Of a stretch of 64,000 nt of DNA, positions 41,545 through 53,706 are shown piece by piece. The stretch spans positions 17,172,085-17,236,084 of the forward strand of contig OY992838.1 of NCBI GenBank assembly GCA_963921425.1. Reading direction: 5' to 3'. Under the pieces are notes generated by a model that saw only the letters and a program-made list of their open reading frames with translations, had not been told where the DNA came from and made no database searches. The DNA is from Dryas octopetala. Lineage: Eukaryota; Streptophyta; Magnoliopsida; Rosales; Rosaceae. The stretch's first letter is position 1; the number at the start of each line of letters is the position of its first letter. Position numbers and translations under genes: made by a program.

Positions 41545-43680
41545 ATGAACCCTGAACTTGTTGCTAGGTTGGAGAGGCTCAAGGACGAAGCTTTGAGTGC
41601 ATCACAAGTCAGCCCGCAACCTAGTGCATCAGATTCGAGTAGTGAAGAGACTGAGAGTGTCGACATGGCTGAAGCAAATGAGATAGTGCCGCAGCCCCTG
41701 AGCCATTTTTCAGCACCTTCGCTGCCCACTCAACCATCGTGCATTCGGTATGCCACCATAGCCACTGATTTCGAAATCAAGAGTGGTCAGATTCACTTGT
41801 TGCCGAGCTACCATGGGCTGAATGGGGAGGATCCGATCCATTTCTTGAAGGAGTTTTCCGGGGTTTGTGAAGCCGCACAATTGAGGGGCCTGAATGCTGA
41901 TCAGTACCGTTTGAGGATGTTCCCTTTTGCGCTTAAGGACAAGGCAAAGAGGTGGTTGTATTCGCTGCCCAGTGGTTCCATTTCGACATGGGATGATCTT
42001 TCGAGCAAGTTTTTGAACAAGTTCTATTCCATTTCCAAGACTAATTCGATTCGGAAGGAGATCCTTGGATTTGTGCAAAAGGCGGACGAACCATTCCATG
42101 AGACTTGGGACAGATTCAATGAGTTACTTACTAGCTGCCCACACCATAACTTATCTCCTTGGTATGTGATTTGCTGTTTTTATCAGGGATTATTGGAGAG
42201 AGACCAAGCCAAGGTGGATTCGGCATGTGGTGGTGCGTTTATGTCAAAAACGGAGGATGAGGCTACAGAATTGTTTGAGTCGCTTTCTTTGAGTTCTCAA
42301 CAATGGGATTCCAATCGTGCAAGAGGAGGACCAAAGAGAGGGTTGTATGAGGTAGCTGATGTGCCGAACACCATGGAGGGACAGATTATGGAAATCAAGA
42401 CTATGGTGCAGAAGTTATCTTTGGCTCAAGAGAAGATGATGAGTGCGCAAGGACAAGGGGGTGACGTGGAACAAGTGAACCAGGTTGGGAGCTATCCTAG
42501 GGTGCCGTATGACCCATTTTCTAACACTTATAACCCTGGATGGAAGAACAACCCTAATTTCAGGTGGAGCAACAATAATGGACAGCAAGCTAGTGGGAGC
42601 ACCAACAAGCCGTATGTGCACCCTAATGCCGAGAGGTCTAGTTTGGAGGACAAGATTGCTCAGATTGCTCAAAGCACCACTTCCCTTGCCCAGAGCACCA
42701 ATGCCTTCATGAACCGTACCGAGCAGCAGATGCAAGCCAATTCGAAGGCTATTGCACACTTGGAGAGTCAAATGGGTCAGATTGCCACTACTTTGGGTCA
42801 GAGAGAGAAGGGGAAGTTGCCAAGTCAGCCCATCGTCAACCCGAAGAATGAGGAGCATGTAAATGCTATTTTGAGGACTACTCCAAGAAAAAGAGTTAGA
42901 ATGGTCAAAACTAAGGTGGTGAAGGAAGTAATTGAGATCAGTGATAGTGAGGAAGAGGAGGATCCAGAAATGACTGAAGAGCATAAGGATACACGTGTGA
43001 TTCCCCTCATTCCGGACATCGACATCACCAAATTTCCAGCAACCATGAGGGAGTTGAAATCTATTGAGAAGAAGGTTGAGAAGCAAGGGCATAGTCACAA
43101 TGTTCCTAGGGAGATTCGTGGTTATCTCTTTGCATCTTTTCCAAGCAAGAAGAAGGATCCGGGCTCGTTGGTCATATCATGCAGCATAGGGGAGCATAAG
43201 ATCACCAATGCCTTAATTGACAGTGGTGCAGCTATCAATGTCATGCCGCTGGTTGTGTTCGAGAGGCTTGGATTCAAAGAGGCTGATTTGCAACCAGCTG
43301 ATGTGAACATTCGCTTCGCTAACTCTTCAGCCCAAGAAGCTTGTGGTATGCTTGTGGATGTTTTGGTTAAATGTCGTAAATTACTAATCCCATCTGATTT
43401 CATAGTGCTAGATGTGCCGACAATTCCGGGCGATGTCTCTATTATTCTTGGGAGACCATTTTTGTGCACCTCTAACATGGAGTACAAAGCATTGGAGAGC
43501 GCCATGACAATTCGGCACTACGCCAAGCGAGAGTTGTATGTGCTCACTTCCGAGATGCCAGAAAACGAGGAGGTCACTTTTTATGGAGAGGAGAAGTCCG
43601 AGATGGAGAGCTTCCTCAGTTCGATCCTAGGGAATGCCGAGAGTAGCAATGGCAAGAGGAAGAGGGAAGGACGCAAGTGA
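41545..43680 (+). CDS. gag-pro: Gag-protease protein of A4 (711 aa, no RT)
   Basis: This is an intact counterpart of the A1 protein, with the start at ATG 41545 (MNPELVARLERL; the frame is open from a GTG at 41536). Gag domain at about 50-225, YNPGWKNNPNF near 327-340, acidic EISDSEEEEDPE, protease DSGAAINVMP near 559 and IILGRPF, and a basic tail. Differences from A1 are scattered substitutions such as DVNIRFANSSAQEA for DADIRFANASAQQA, and a tail KRKREGRK. Length equals that of A1. With A1, it is one of two undamaged gag-pro genes here and could supply Gag to A3 (inferred). Confidence 0.92.
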   Translation: MNPELVARLERLKDEALSASQVSPQPSASDSSSEETESVDMAEANEIVPQPLSHFSAPSLPTQPSCIRYATIATDFEIKSGQIHLLPSYHGLNGEDPIHFLKEFSGVCEAAQLRGLNADQYRLRMFPFALKDKAKRWLYSLPSGSISTWDDLSSKFLNKFYSISKTNSIRKEILGFVQKADEPFHETWDRFNELLTSCPHHNLSPWYVICCFYQGLLERDQAKVDSACGGAFMSKTEDEATELFESLSLSSQQWDSNRARGGPKRGLYEVADVPNTMEGQIMEIKTMVQKLSLAQEKMMSAQGQGGDVEQVNQVGSYPRVPYDPFSNTYNPGWKNNPNFRWSNNNGQQASGSTNKPYVHPNAERSSLEDKIAQIAQSTTSLAQSTNAFMNRTEQQMQANSKAIAHLESQMGQIATTLGQREKGKLPSQPIVNPKNEEHVNAILRTTPRKRVRMVKTKVVKEVIEISDSEEEEDPEMTEEHKDTRVIPLIPDIDITKFPATMRELKSIEKKVEKQGHSHNVPREIRGYLFASFPSKKKDPGSLVISCSIGEHKITNALIDSGAAINVMPLVVFERLGFKEADLQPADVNIRFANSSAQEACGMLVDVLVKCRKLLIPSDFIVLDVPTIPGDVSIILGRPFLCTSNMEYKALESAMTIRHYAKRELYVLTSEMPENEEVTFYGEEKSEMESFLSSILGNAESSNGKRKREGRK

Positions 43681-44061
43681 AGGAGATGGCAATGTCAGGC
43701 TGAAGACAGAAAAACAAGCGCTTATTGGGAGGCAACCCAAGTTTTTGTTTCGAATAATGGAGGAGAAGTTGTTGAGGACCAAGGAGGCCGCGCCTACCCT
43801 TGGAGTGTCCACGCTTGCGTACGCAAGTAAACAGTTTCTTTATTTCGCTTCATAAGACAATTTTTCATTTTGGTGTGTTTATTTGGTTTTGGATGTTTGC
43901 TATTTCCCGTTTCGCTTAATTTGATCATTCTTACATTTATTTCATATACATTGAGGGCAATGTATCATTTAAGTGTGGGGGGAAGGGCAATTGTCATCTG
44001 TTAGTGTTTTTAGGTTAGAACAAGTGTTTAGGGTGTTTTAAGTGTTTTTGAGCGTTTTTAG

Positions 44062-44102
<41 letters not shown>

Positions 44103-45708
44103 CGTTTTTAGTGTTTTTAGGTGTTTTTAGGTTAGGAAAAAACTTTTTCTTGTGTTTTTAAACTTAGGGTGTCAAAACCCACATCAAAATGCACGTTTTC
44201 GTTAGATCTCATTCACCTTAGTGATGGATGTGATTCTTTTGAAGTGTGCGACATCGTTTTAAAAACAAAAAGTTTTTGAGTCGTTTTGGTTGTTTCAGGT
44301 CGTTTTGAGTCCCCAACTAATTGATTTGAGTGTGCATGATTGTTATGAGCATGTTTTAGTATTGTGTGTATATTTGGTGTTCTTTTCATTCTAATAGTGT
44401 TCCATAACATATCTTGCAATTCTATGTCATTTGGCCTTGTTGATATGAATTTAGGTTGTGATTAGCATTACTAATGATTATATGCATAATAGAGTAGACT
44501 TGCATGACCTAAGTGAGCTTTTGAGCCCTGTTCTTCAATTCTTGAGTGTTGCGCGCCACTCTGATTCTATCATTGTCATATAAGTCGTTGTTTTGATCTC
44601 ATTATCTTTCATTTGGTCATTTGCTTGGAATATGCATAATCTTGAATCAATGAGCTAGAACTCTTTTCTTGTGTACACAAAGCATGCCGTATTTGCATAA
44701 CTCTTGAGAAATGAATTTAGGCCCTGTTTTTGTACCCCATAGCCTGAAAGCCTAACCATTACATGTTTTATCCTTAGTTACCCATTTTGAGCCTTTTAAG
44801 CCGTTTTCTTTGTTACCCCATACCAAACCCTAAGTTTGGGGGTGTACCACCCCTTTCATTCGTTTTACCCTTTTTATGGTGTTGCAAGTTGTCTATATGT
44901 TGATTGAGGTGAAAAAGAAGTGAAAATGCATAGCTTGTACAAAAATGTGTTAGAAAAGTATGTATGCCGTACCCAAAGAAAAGAAAAAGAAAAGAAATCA
45001 AAGAAAAGAAATGGGACGGTTTCAAAAAAAAAAAAAAAAAAAGAGCAAAAAGAGTTCAAGTTGAGCTATGAAGTGCAAAGAAGCAAAGTGTACCTCAGAA
45101 TGTTCTAGTGATGCTTGCAATTCCATGAAATTAGCCCTTTGTGTTTCCTTTTCATTTCAATACCCTATCCTAGCCTAAGCCTTCATTATAACCCTATTAA
45201 AGCCCTAGCTGATCTCAAGAGTGTGTATTATACTTATGTGGAGTCTATTCAAGAAAGGGAGCCTATGGCTATTGATTCTATTTCAAGCATTTGTATTTTT
45301 TTCATGAGATCAGTATTTCTTTCTAAAATGTGCTTTTATTTCATGTACATATGTGAGCTAATTGTTTTTGTTACATATTTCCTCTCACATATACTTTTGA
45401 GTGCACATATCAACCCAATTCTTGAGTGTTTATCATTGAGAGTATGCCATAGTGAGGATTGGAGTTGAATCTATTATGTATGTATTGATTTAGTTTTGTT
45501 TGTCTAATACTTGGATTTGTGTCAAGGATGGCCTATATGACAATAGAGGAGCGAGGTATGTTATTTGAAATGTTATTAGAATTTGAAGAATACCATTTAT
45601 ATGCCTTGCTTTCTTATGTGATTAATGGTTATGCGCATGAATTCAGTTGTTGGGATGTTGGAGTCAGTTTTGAGTCTTTTCTTTCCTTTATTTGCTCGAG
45701 GACTAGCA
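43681..45708 (+). other. Non-coding 3' internal region of A4
   Basis: Same layout as A1: stem-loops near 43727 and 43950, PPT-like tracts near 43972 and 44833, A-runs of about 39 at 44062-44100 and 17 near 45026-45042, and a 62-codon ORF (45528-45716, MAYMTIEERG start) of unknown role. Confidence 0.7.
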
Positions 45709-45727
45709 AAATCTAAGTTTGGGGGTG
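45709..45727 (+). other. Polypurine tract of A4
   Basis: AAATCTAAGTTTGGGGGTG directly before the 3' LTR. Confidence 0.9.
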
Positions 45728-48275
45728 TGATGAGTGTGCATTTTGCATCACTTTATGATACTAATTCCTTAACCTAGAGTGTTAGAACTCGCTATTTTGT
45801 GTTTCTTGTCTTGTTTTTGTGTTTTCAGGTCAAATGAAGCAGAAATGAGAAAAAGAAGCAAATGGAGCCATTTTGGGACATTTCCTGGCCAAACCAGGAA
45901 AACGAGTGAAATCCTGGTCAAACCAGGAAAAGTGCAGAAATCCTAGTCAAATGAGGATTCCTAGTCACACTAGGAAACATCAAGTCCAGAACCATCATTG
46001 CGGAGCCAGAAATGTGAAATCCTGATTCGAACAGGAAATCCTGGTTGAACTAGGAAACCTAACCCAACTAGGGAAAGGAGTCCTAGTGACACTAGGAGAC
46101 CCCAGGGGCAATATGGTCATTACGAGAAGTCGAAATGGATAAGGAATCTCTCATTTTCAAGAAATCCTAGTTGCACCAGGAAATGTTTTTCAAGGTTCCA
46201 AAAGCTTCCAGAAGGTGGTGGAAATCCATGGAAATGAATGGAGGGAAGAAATGAATTTAAATTCAAATGGAAATGAGGGGCAAAATGGGAAGTCAAAAGT
46301 GGAGGGCCCATGGGCCCTAGGGATGCCGAACCAAGTGGGCCATGCATGCACATGCATGGGCCCAAACCCTAGCAGCCCAAAAGCCACACGCAAGGAGGTA
46401 GATGGCAGCCATGCATGCGCATGCATGCCATGCAAACCCTAGCAAGATAAGGGGCCATGCGCAAGCCCAAGGTGACAAGCCCAAGGTGGAAGCCCATGGA
46501 GTGAAACCCTAGCCCATCTTGTGCAAGCTACTGAAGCCCAACATGGAAGCCCAACATGCAAGCCCAAAGCCCAAGGCTACCAGCCCATGCGCCAAGGAGG
46601 GACCCTAGCTAGGCTAGGCGTGAGCAACTTAAGCCCAAAGGGGGAAGCCCATGCCGCAAGGCCCTAGTCAGCTAACCCTAGCTGAAGCCGCAAGGCACTA
46701 GGAGAAGGAAAACCCTATGCAGCCGCAAGTCTCTTCCTTGCCTCTCAAGGAATGTTCTCCTATTTAAACCCCTTCCATTCAGACTTTAGGCATCACTTTT
46801 TATTCCTCCTAGGTTCAGCCGAATTCTCTCTTCTCTCTCTTAGTTTTATTTTGCTGATTTAGGTTTTTAGTTTCAGACTTTCATTCTTGTAAGGTGAGCC
46901 GAATTCAGAGAGAGGTTTAGGAAGAGGGTGGCGTGACATTGAGAGGGAAGGATCACCCGCAGCCACAAGCCCAAGCTCACCTTGCCGTGAGCCAATTGCT
47001 TGTGCTAGGTGCCTCCTCCTTCCTCCCTCCTTGCCGCAGCCCCCATTTGTTGCACCTCTGATTTTTGTTTTCCTTTTCCTTTTAGTTTCTATTGTTATTG
47101 TTGGATCATGTTACTGATTTTATTAAATTAATTTGCTGGTTTAATTCAGTTGTCTTTTTATTTATTTTATAGCTTTGGTTCTGATTTTAGTTAGTTGTTA
47201 TTTAATCTTTGCAATCTGATTTTATTTAGTTATCTCTTTATTGCTTTTAATTCATGTTGCTGATTTCCATTTGTTTACGCTTTTAGTTTCTTTAATTTCG
47301 CGTTTCTGATTTCATTTAGTTTATGCACTTTAAATTAGTTGTTTAGTTTATGCTTCTAAGTTTATTTAACTTGCGTTTCTGATTTCCGTTAACAATCATG
47401 AATTGGGATTTCATTTATTTGCTGCTGTTTTGTTTCTTTTATTTGTTTTATTTAATTATGTAGGTTAGTTATTCTATCTTGCATGTTAGTTGTAGGTCGA
47501 TTAATGGATTTGCATGTTCTAACAAATCGTTTATCCGTCTCTTGGTCTGTTAGTTTGATGTTTGCACATATTAAATTTCCACTATCTATTAAAACCCCCG
47601 TCACTAGTTGTTTGCATCCTTTGACTGGCCACCTTAGGGTAATTGCATCTAGTTTATCCGTTAGGTTTAGCTGTGAAATAGTCAAAGACACTAAACCACA
47701 AGTAACAAGGGAATAAGGGATTATTCTTGGTAGTGGGGTTGGGCGACCTCTATAAGGAAATAGTCAAAGCTTATATGTTGTGCATGTTTGACGTTCTCAT
47801 AAAACTTAATGACTCCTGCATGGGTAACAGCAGCCCTAGCTTGAACTAGGGAACATGTAGGTTAACTAGCTAAGGAAGGCCCAAGAAGCTCTTAGTTTAT
47901 GCATTAGGAGAACAATGGCGAGAAAGTAACTAGCCAAACCTTTTTAGCTGTCAAACTTTAATATGTTGTGTTCAAATTAACTGTCATTAGCCTTGGATGG
48001 TTATTGCATGCTTATCTGATTTGAAACTGAAAATTAACATTGCAAGATAGAATAAAGTGTGTGTGTGTGTGGTGATGTGTGCGTGTGTTCCATCCTTTCA
48101 AAACCCCCCATTTAGTTATTCTAGTGATTAATTGCATTGATTTATTGTATATTAACCATTCCCTGTGGGATCGACCTCGTGCTTGTACGCTTTGCTACTG
48201 ATGCGATTCGTGCACTTGCGAGTAAACTTAGAATGAAGTAATTGTTTATTTTATTCTAAGAAAACACATTCAACA
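45728..48275 (+). repeat. 3' LTR of A4
   Basis: 2548 bp, almost identical to the 5' LTR, with TATTTAAA at 46761-46768. Followed by CGGGG. Confidence 0.95.
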
Positions 48276-48280
48276 CGGGG

Positions 48281-50156
48281 GTTTTAATAGATAGTGGAAA
48301 TTTAATATGTGCAAACATCAAACTAACAGACCAAGAGACGGATAAACGATTTGTTAAAGCATACGAATCCATTAATCGACCTACAATTAACATGCAAGAT
48401 AGAATAACTAACCTACATAATTAAAACAAATAAATAAAAGAAACAAAACAGCAACAAATAAATGAAATCCCAATTCATGATTGCAAAAGGAAATCAGAAA
48501 CGCAAACTAAACAAACTTAGAAACATAAACTAAACAACTAATTTAAAGTGCATAAACTAAATGAAATCAGAGACGCAAGACACACAAGATTAAACGCATG
48601 CACTAATTAAAAATCAGAAACTTAAAGTAACTGAAACAACTACACAATTAAATTAGATTACATAAATGAAATTGCATAAACATAAATAGCTAAATAAATT
48701 CAGAACCAAAGCTATAAAAGAAATAAAGAGACAATTAAATAAAACAGCAAATTAATTAAATAAAATCAGTAACATAATCCAACAATAAGAATAGAAACTA
48801 GAATGAAAAGGAAAACAAAAATCAGAGGTGCAACAAATGGGGGCTGCGGCAAGGAGAGAAGAAGAAGGAGGCACCTAGCACAAGCAATTGGCTCACGGCA
48901 AGGTGAGCTTGGGCTTGTGGCAGCGGGTGATCCTTCCCTCTCAATGTCACGCCACCCTCTCTCTAAACCTCTCTCTGAAATTGGCTCACCTTACAAGAAA
49001 ATAAAAGTCTCAAACTAAAACCCTAAAACAGAAAAATAAAGCTAGGAGGGAGAGAGTGATTTCGGCTGGAGTGTGGGTGAAAGAATGAATGCCTAAAAGT
49101 CTGAATGGAGGGGGTTTAAATAGGAGAAGCTTCCCTTGAGAGGCAAGGAAAGCAAGTTGCGGCTGGCTAGGGTTTGGTCTCCTAGTGCCTTGCGGCTTCA
49201 GCTAGGGCCAGCTGATCAGGCCTTGCGTGTTGGGCTGCTTGGGTTTGGGCTTGAGTAGCTCACGCCTAGCCTAGCTAGGGTCCCTCCTTGGCGCATGGGC
49301 TGGTAGTCTTGGGCTTTGGGCTTGCATGTTGGGCTTCCATGTTGGGCTTCAGTAGCTTGCACAAGATGGGCTAGGGTTTCACTCCATGGGCTTCCATCTT
49401 GGGCTTGTCACCTTTGGGCTTGCGCATGGCCTCTTCCTTGCTAGGGTTTGCATGGCGTGCATGCGCATGCATGGGCTGCCATCTTCCTCCTTGCGTGTGG
49501 CTTTTGGGCTGCTAGGGTTTGGGCCCATGCATGTGCATGCATGGCCCACTTGGTTCGGCATCCCTAGGGCCCATGGGCCCTCCACTTTTGACTTCCCATT
49601 TTGCCCCTCATTTCTATTTGAATTCAAATTCATTTCTTCCCTCCATTCATTTCCATGGATTTCCACCACCTTCTGGAAGCTTCTGGAACCTTGAAAAACA
49701 TTTCCTGGTGCAACTAGGATTTCTTGCAAATGAGAGATTCCTTATCCGTTTCGACTTCTCGTAATGACCATATTGCCCCTGGGGTCTCCTAGTGTCACTA
49801 GGACTCCTTTCCCTAGTTGGGTTAGGTTTCCTAGTTCAACCAGGATTTCCTGTTCGAATCAGGATTTCACATTTCTGGCTCCGCAATGATGGTTCTGGAC
49901 TTGATGTTTCCTAGTGTGACTAGGAATCCTCATTTGACTAGGATTTCTGCACTTTTCCTGGTTTGACCAGGATTTCACTCGTTTTCCTGGTTTGACCAGG
50001 AAATGTCCCAAAATGGCTCCATTTGCTCCTTTTTCTCATTTCTGCTTCATTTGACCTGAAAACACAAAAACAAGACAAGAAACACAAAATAGCGAGTTCT
50101 AACACTCTAGGTTAAGGAATTAGTATCATAAAGTGATGCAAAATGCACACTCATCA
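48281..50156 (-). repeat. 5' LTR of A2, piece 3 (rest of LTR incl. U3)
   Basis: It continues from the CGGGG target site to the LTR outer end at 50156. On the minus strand it holds TATTTAAA near 49119, promoter motifs (CATGCATG, AAGCCCA) at about 49200-49560 and the palindrome cluster at about 49695-50010. It is more diverged from A3/A4 than they are from each other, fitting an older age. Confidence 0.92.
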
Positions 50157-51240
50157 CTGGCTTCCAGCTTCCTGAGGTAAACCTTACCAGTTGTTCCTTA
50201 CCTTGGATCCTTTGTTTTAGGATCCCACCATACCCTTTTTCTGAGGCATTCGTTTCTACTATTTTAAATGCCTCAGGGATAGGAATAGAGAGACGAGGTA
50301 GTTTTTTTGCCTTGGCTTTTAGTCTTTTTACTACTTCAGTGTGTTCTTTTGTCCATGCGGGAGGGTTCTTTTTTAACCTCTGGTATAGCACCTTGCTCTC
50401 TTTAGCAAGATACTGAAAGAAATCTGCAATATAATTTAGGCTTCCTAGAAACCTTTGCAGCTGAGTTGTCTTCTAATTCATCAGGGAATTTTTCTGCAAA
50501 AACTATAGCCCTGTCAATTGGAATTATTGTCCCATGAAAAATATTATGTCCAAGAAATCTTACCTTAGTTTGGAAGATTTCCATTTTCTTTGCTGAAACG
50601 ACCAATCCTGCATCTGTAATTATTTTCTGGAAGGTTTTAAGATGCTTGATATGCTGTTCGAAAGATTTAGAATAAACCAATATATTATCAATGTAAACAA
50701 TGGTGAATGAAGAGTAAGGATTAAATATTTCATTCATGATGTTTTGGAATTCTGAGGGGGCATTCTTTAGCCCGAATGACATTACGTTCCATTCTTAATG
50801 CCCAAAAGGAACAGTAAAGGCAGTTTTATACCTTTCTTGTTCCTTGATTTGTATTTGCCAATATCCTGACTTCATGTCAAATTTTGAGAATATGGTGGCT
50901 TTGCATAATCTATTTAATAGATCCCTCTTGTTTGGTATTGGATACCGAATCCATATGAGCACCTTATTTAGGGGCTTGTAATTGATTACCAACCTGGGTA
51001 CCCCTCTTTCTATCTCTGCAGCCTTTTCTACATAGAAGGCTGGACAGCTCCAAGGAGATGTACTCTTCCTTATAAGCCCCTTTCTTAAGAGATCATTAAT
51101 CTCTGTTTTACAAAGTTCCAAATGGGCACTGATCATTTGAATGGGCCTAGACTTGGTTGGTATTTGGGTTTCCTTGAATTCTGGTTCATAAGGAAGTGAA
51201 ACCTCATGCCTTTTCCTGTCAAATTGAGTTTCCCCAATTT
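50157..51240 (-). pseudogene. Endogenous caulimovirid (plant pararetrovirus) RT fragment
   Basis: A degenerate piece of polymerase from a plant DNA pararetrovirus (Caulimoviridae) integrated in the genome, minus strand. Recognisable parts: the RPIQM motif, SPWSCPAFYV, NYKPLNK, FSKFDMKSGYWQIQI, FGLKNAPSEFQ, YIDNILVYSKS and the start of RNase H (ETNASEKGYGGIL). It is broken by an in-frame stop at 50795-50797, a frameshift near 50470 and a YIDD-to-YIDN change in the catalytic motif. It is cut at 50157 by A2 and at about 51240 by LTR C. Petuvirus or Florendovirus-like groups are the closest I can suggest; the genus is uncertain. It is an old non-functional relic. Confidence 0.85.
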
Positions 51241-51452
51241 TAGGTAGCACAGCAGTTCTGCTAGCTGAAAATAAGTTACGCCCAAAAAGAGCCCAAATCA
51301 GCCCAAGGGCCACTTTTGGCCGAAAATTAGAAGTGTTAAGGAGCAAGAAATTCACTTAAGCCCATGTTCTTTTAATGAAACCCTAGCTGCACCTTGTCTT
51401 CTCCTTGCCTTCCAAGGAATCCTCACCTCACCTCTATAAATATATCCTATTC
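51241..51452 (+). repeat. LTR C, second copy, left piece
   Basis: It matches the window at about 150-357, from AGGTAGC-CAGCAGTTC through the TATA box (51435-51442) to CCTATTC, where B2 inserted. The left end is fused to pararetrovirus sequence without a visible LTR terminus. Confidence 0.85.
51448..51452. other. TSD of B2, left copy (TATTC)
   Basis: TATTC directly before TGTTGAG; the right copy is at 63553-63557. In the uninterrupted copy near 356-362 the sequence reads once. Confidence 0.95.
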
Positions 51453-53567
51453 TGTTGAGTGCTCATTTTACACTATTTTATGATACTAACTTCCTAACTC
51501 AGAGTGCAAAAACTCTATATTTTGTGTGTTGTTAGTTTGTTTTTGTTTTTATAGGATAAAATGAGCAAAGAAGAGAAAAGGAGACAAAAGGACCATTTTT
51601 AGACGTTTTCTAGTCAAACTAGGAAAACGAGAGAAATCCTGGTCAAACTAGGAAAGGGGCCGAAATCCTAGTCAAATGAGGATTCCTAGTCACACTAGGA
51701 AACATCAAGTCCAGAACCATCATTGCGGAGCCAGAAATGAGAGATCCTGATTGGAACAGGAAATCCTGGTTGAACTAAGAAACCTAACCCAACTAGGAAA
51801 TGAGTCCTAATGACACTAGGAGACCCCAGGGGCAATATGGTCATTATGAGATGTCGAAATTGATAAGGAATCCTCCATTTACAAGGAATCCTAGTTGCAC
51901 TAGGAAATGTTGGTCAAAGTCAACTCTACAAAGTCAAGGTTCCAGAAGCTTCTAGAAGGTAGTGGACATCCATGAGAATAAATGGAAGGAATGGAAATGA
52001 GGGACAAAATGGGAAGTCAAAGTTAATGGTCAAGGGTCAACTATGACAAGTCAACAAGACATGGGCCATTGGCCTATGCAATGCCGAAGTCTGAAGGGGC
52101 CATGCATGCATGCATGCACCAGCCCAAGAGGAAGCCCAATGCGCCAGCCCAAGCATATCAGCCATGCGCAAAACCCTAGAGGGCTGGTGTGTGTAACTTA
52201 AGCCCAAAGCCAAAGCCCTTGCCGCAAGCCCAATGCTCTCCTAACCCTAGCTGCTGCCGCATATTCTTCTGTCCTTGCCTCCCAAGGATTTCTCTTCCAC
52301 TCACCTCTATAAATACATATCTTCAATTCAGAAATAGGGTTCTGAAGTGGCTCCCTCTTCTTCTAATTTTCAAAAACCCTAGCCCCAGCCACCATCTCCC
52401 TTTTCCTTTCCTCTTGCCGCAAACCCTAGCAGCCCCATCTTCTTCTCTTCTTGTGCCACAGCCACCATCTCCCTTCTCTTGATTTTTCTCCTTCTTTTCT
52501 TTTGTGGCTGAACCCTAGCAGCCACCTTCTCTTGTGTTTTATTTTATTTTGTGCTGAACGGAAGAAGGAGGATCAAGTGACGCTGCAGCCACCACCACCA
52601 AGTCGAGCCACCTAGCAGCAGCTCCTCCCTCTTGCTGCCCCAGCTTTATTTCTCTTCCTTTTATTTTTATGTCCACTATTTTAACTGTGCATTGTTTCTT
52701 TGTGGATTTAATTATGCATAGTTAAATATTGGGCTAGGGCTAGGATGAAGCCCTAACATTGCTGTTTACTTTCACTATGGATTATTAATAATTTAATTGT
52801 TTATATGTTGACAAATCTTGGATCTCGGTTTAAATTGACTCTATTTGTTTCACATCTTTGACTGATCACCTTAGGTTGCATGCATCTTGATTTATGTTGT
52901 GAAACTAAACAAGCTCGAAAGGATGTTAGTTTCAATAGGCAACGAGTGGGTATCCTAAGATAATATTCATGAGAAAAGAGATCATAGAAGACATAGGATA
53001 CATTAATTTGGAGCTATGCGCTATGTGTTTGTCACTCTCACAGATCGTAACGACTCTTGCATGGGTAACAGCTGCCTTAGCTTAGAACTAGGGAACATGC
53101 AAGTTAACTGGCTAAGGAAGGCCCAAGAAGCTCTTAGTTTATGCATAGTAAGGGGAGTAATTGCTAAAAGTGACTAGCCAAACCTTTTAGTAGATGAACT
53201 TTGTCAACATGTTTATATATTGATTGTTATATTCCATAACAAAGTGAATGGTATGCTAGTGATGGATTCTGACCCCTAGTGTTCTTTATTATTGTTTTAC
53301 CCGAAATCTTTCAGTTGTCATTTTAAAGTTTGTTATTTCTCTGTTTGTTTAGTTTAGCCTTAAAAACCAATCAAAACCCCTCATTTGCGTGTGTGAGTTA
53401 GAGTTGAGTCAATTGAATTTAATTGAGTTAGTAATCGTACGCTAGTACAATTCCCTGTGGGATCGACCTCGTATTTGTAAGCTTTGCTACTTAGCGATTC
53501 GTGCACTTGCGAGTTAACCTAGAGCTCAGAAAAGGTTATTTAATTTGCTCTAGGAAAACATACAACA
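51453..53567 (+). repeat. 5' LTR of B2 (2115 bp)
   Basis: TGTTGAGTGC...ACATACAACA. Palindromes lie at about 51605-51915, TATAAATA at 52308-52315. It lacks about 110 bp of the CCACC-rich tract (break near 52629) that is present in the 3' LTR at about 62489-62600. Confidence 0.93.
52308..52315 (+). promoter_or_regulatory. TATA box of the B2 5' LTR
   Basis: TATAAATA after CTCACCTC, as in LTR C. The 3' LTR has the altered CTATATACAT at the same place (62181-62190). Confidence 0.55.
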
Positions 53568-53573
53568 AGTTTT

Positions 53574-53591
53574 TGGCGCCGTTGCCGGGGA
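53574..53591 (+). other. Primer-binding site of B2 (tRNA-Asp)
   Basis: TGGCGCCGTTGCCGGGGA, six bases after the LTR end; 115 bp of leader follows before the gag ATG. Confidence 0.93.
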
Positions 53592-53706
53592 ATTGTTATT
53601 TGTGATGATTGCTAGTTTAATTAACTTTAGTTAAGTCATTTTAGTTAGGTTTTATTTTCTGTTTTTATTTTTTGGTTCTCACTGATTTCTCTTGTTCTAA
53701 GGTACA

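Larger units (their letters stand above)
38814..48275 (+). mobile_element. Complete family A element A4 (9462 bp)
   Basis: LTRs 38814-41361 and 45728-48275 (2548 bp each), PBS, intact gag-pro ORF, tail, PPT, and TSD CGGGG on both sides (38809-38813, 48276-48280). I see only about two LTR-LTR differences (near 38999 and 47832), making it the youngest-looking insertion in the window. No RT or integrase is encoded. Confidence 0.95.
24753..50156 (-). mobile_element. Family A element A2, interrupted by A3 and A4, 3'-truncated
   Basis: On the minus strand it has a 5' LTR in three pieces (50156-48281, 38813-38777, 30393-29753), a PBS, a gag-pro gene with a frameshift, a non-coding tail, a PPT and the first ~620 bp of the 3' LTR. 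The three 5' LTR pieces add up to about 2554 bp, the expected LTR length. The outer end at 50156 (CACTCATCA) lies in pararetrovirus sequence; CTGGC at 50157 is the likely TSD, whose partner was lost. Confidence 0.92.
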
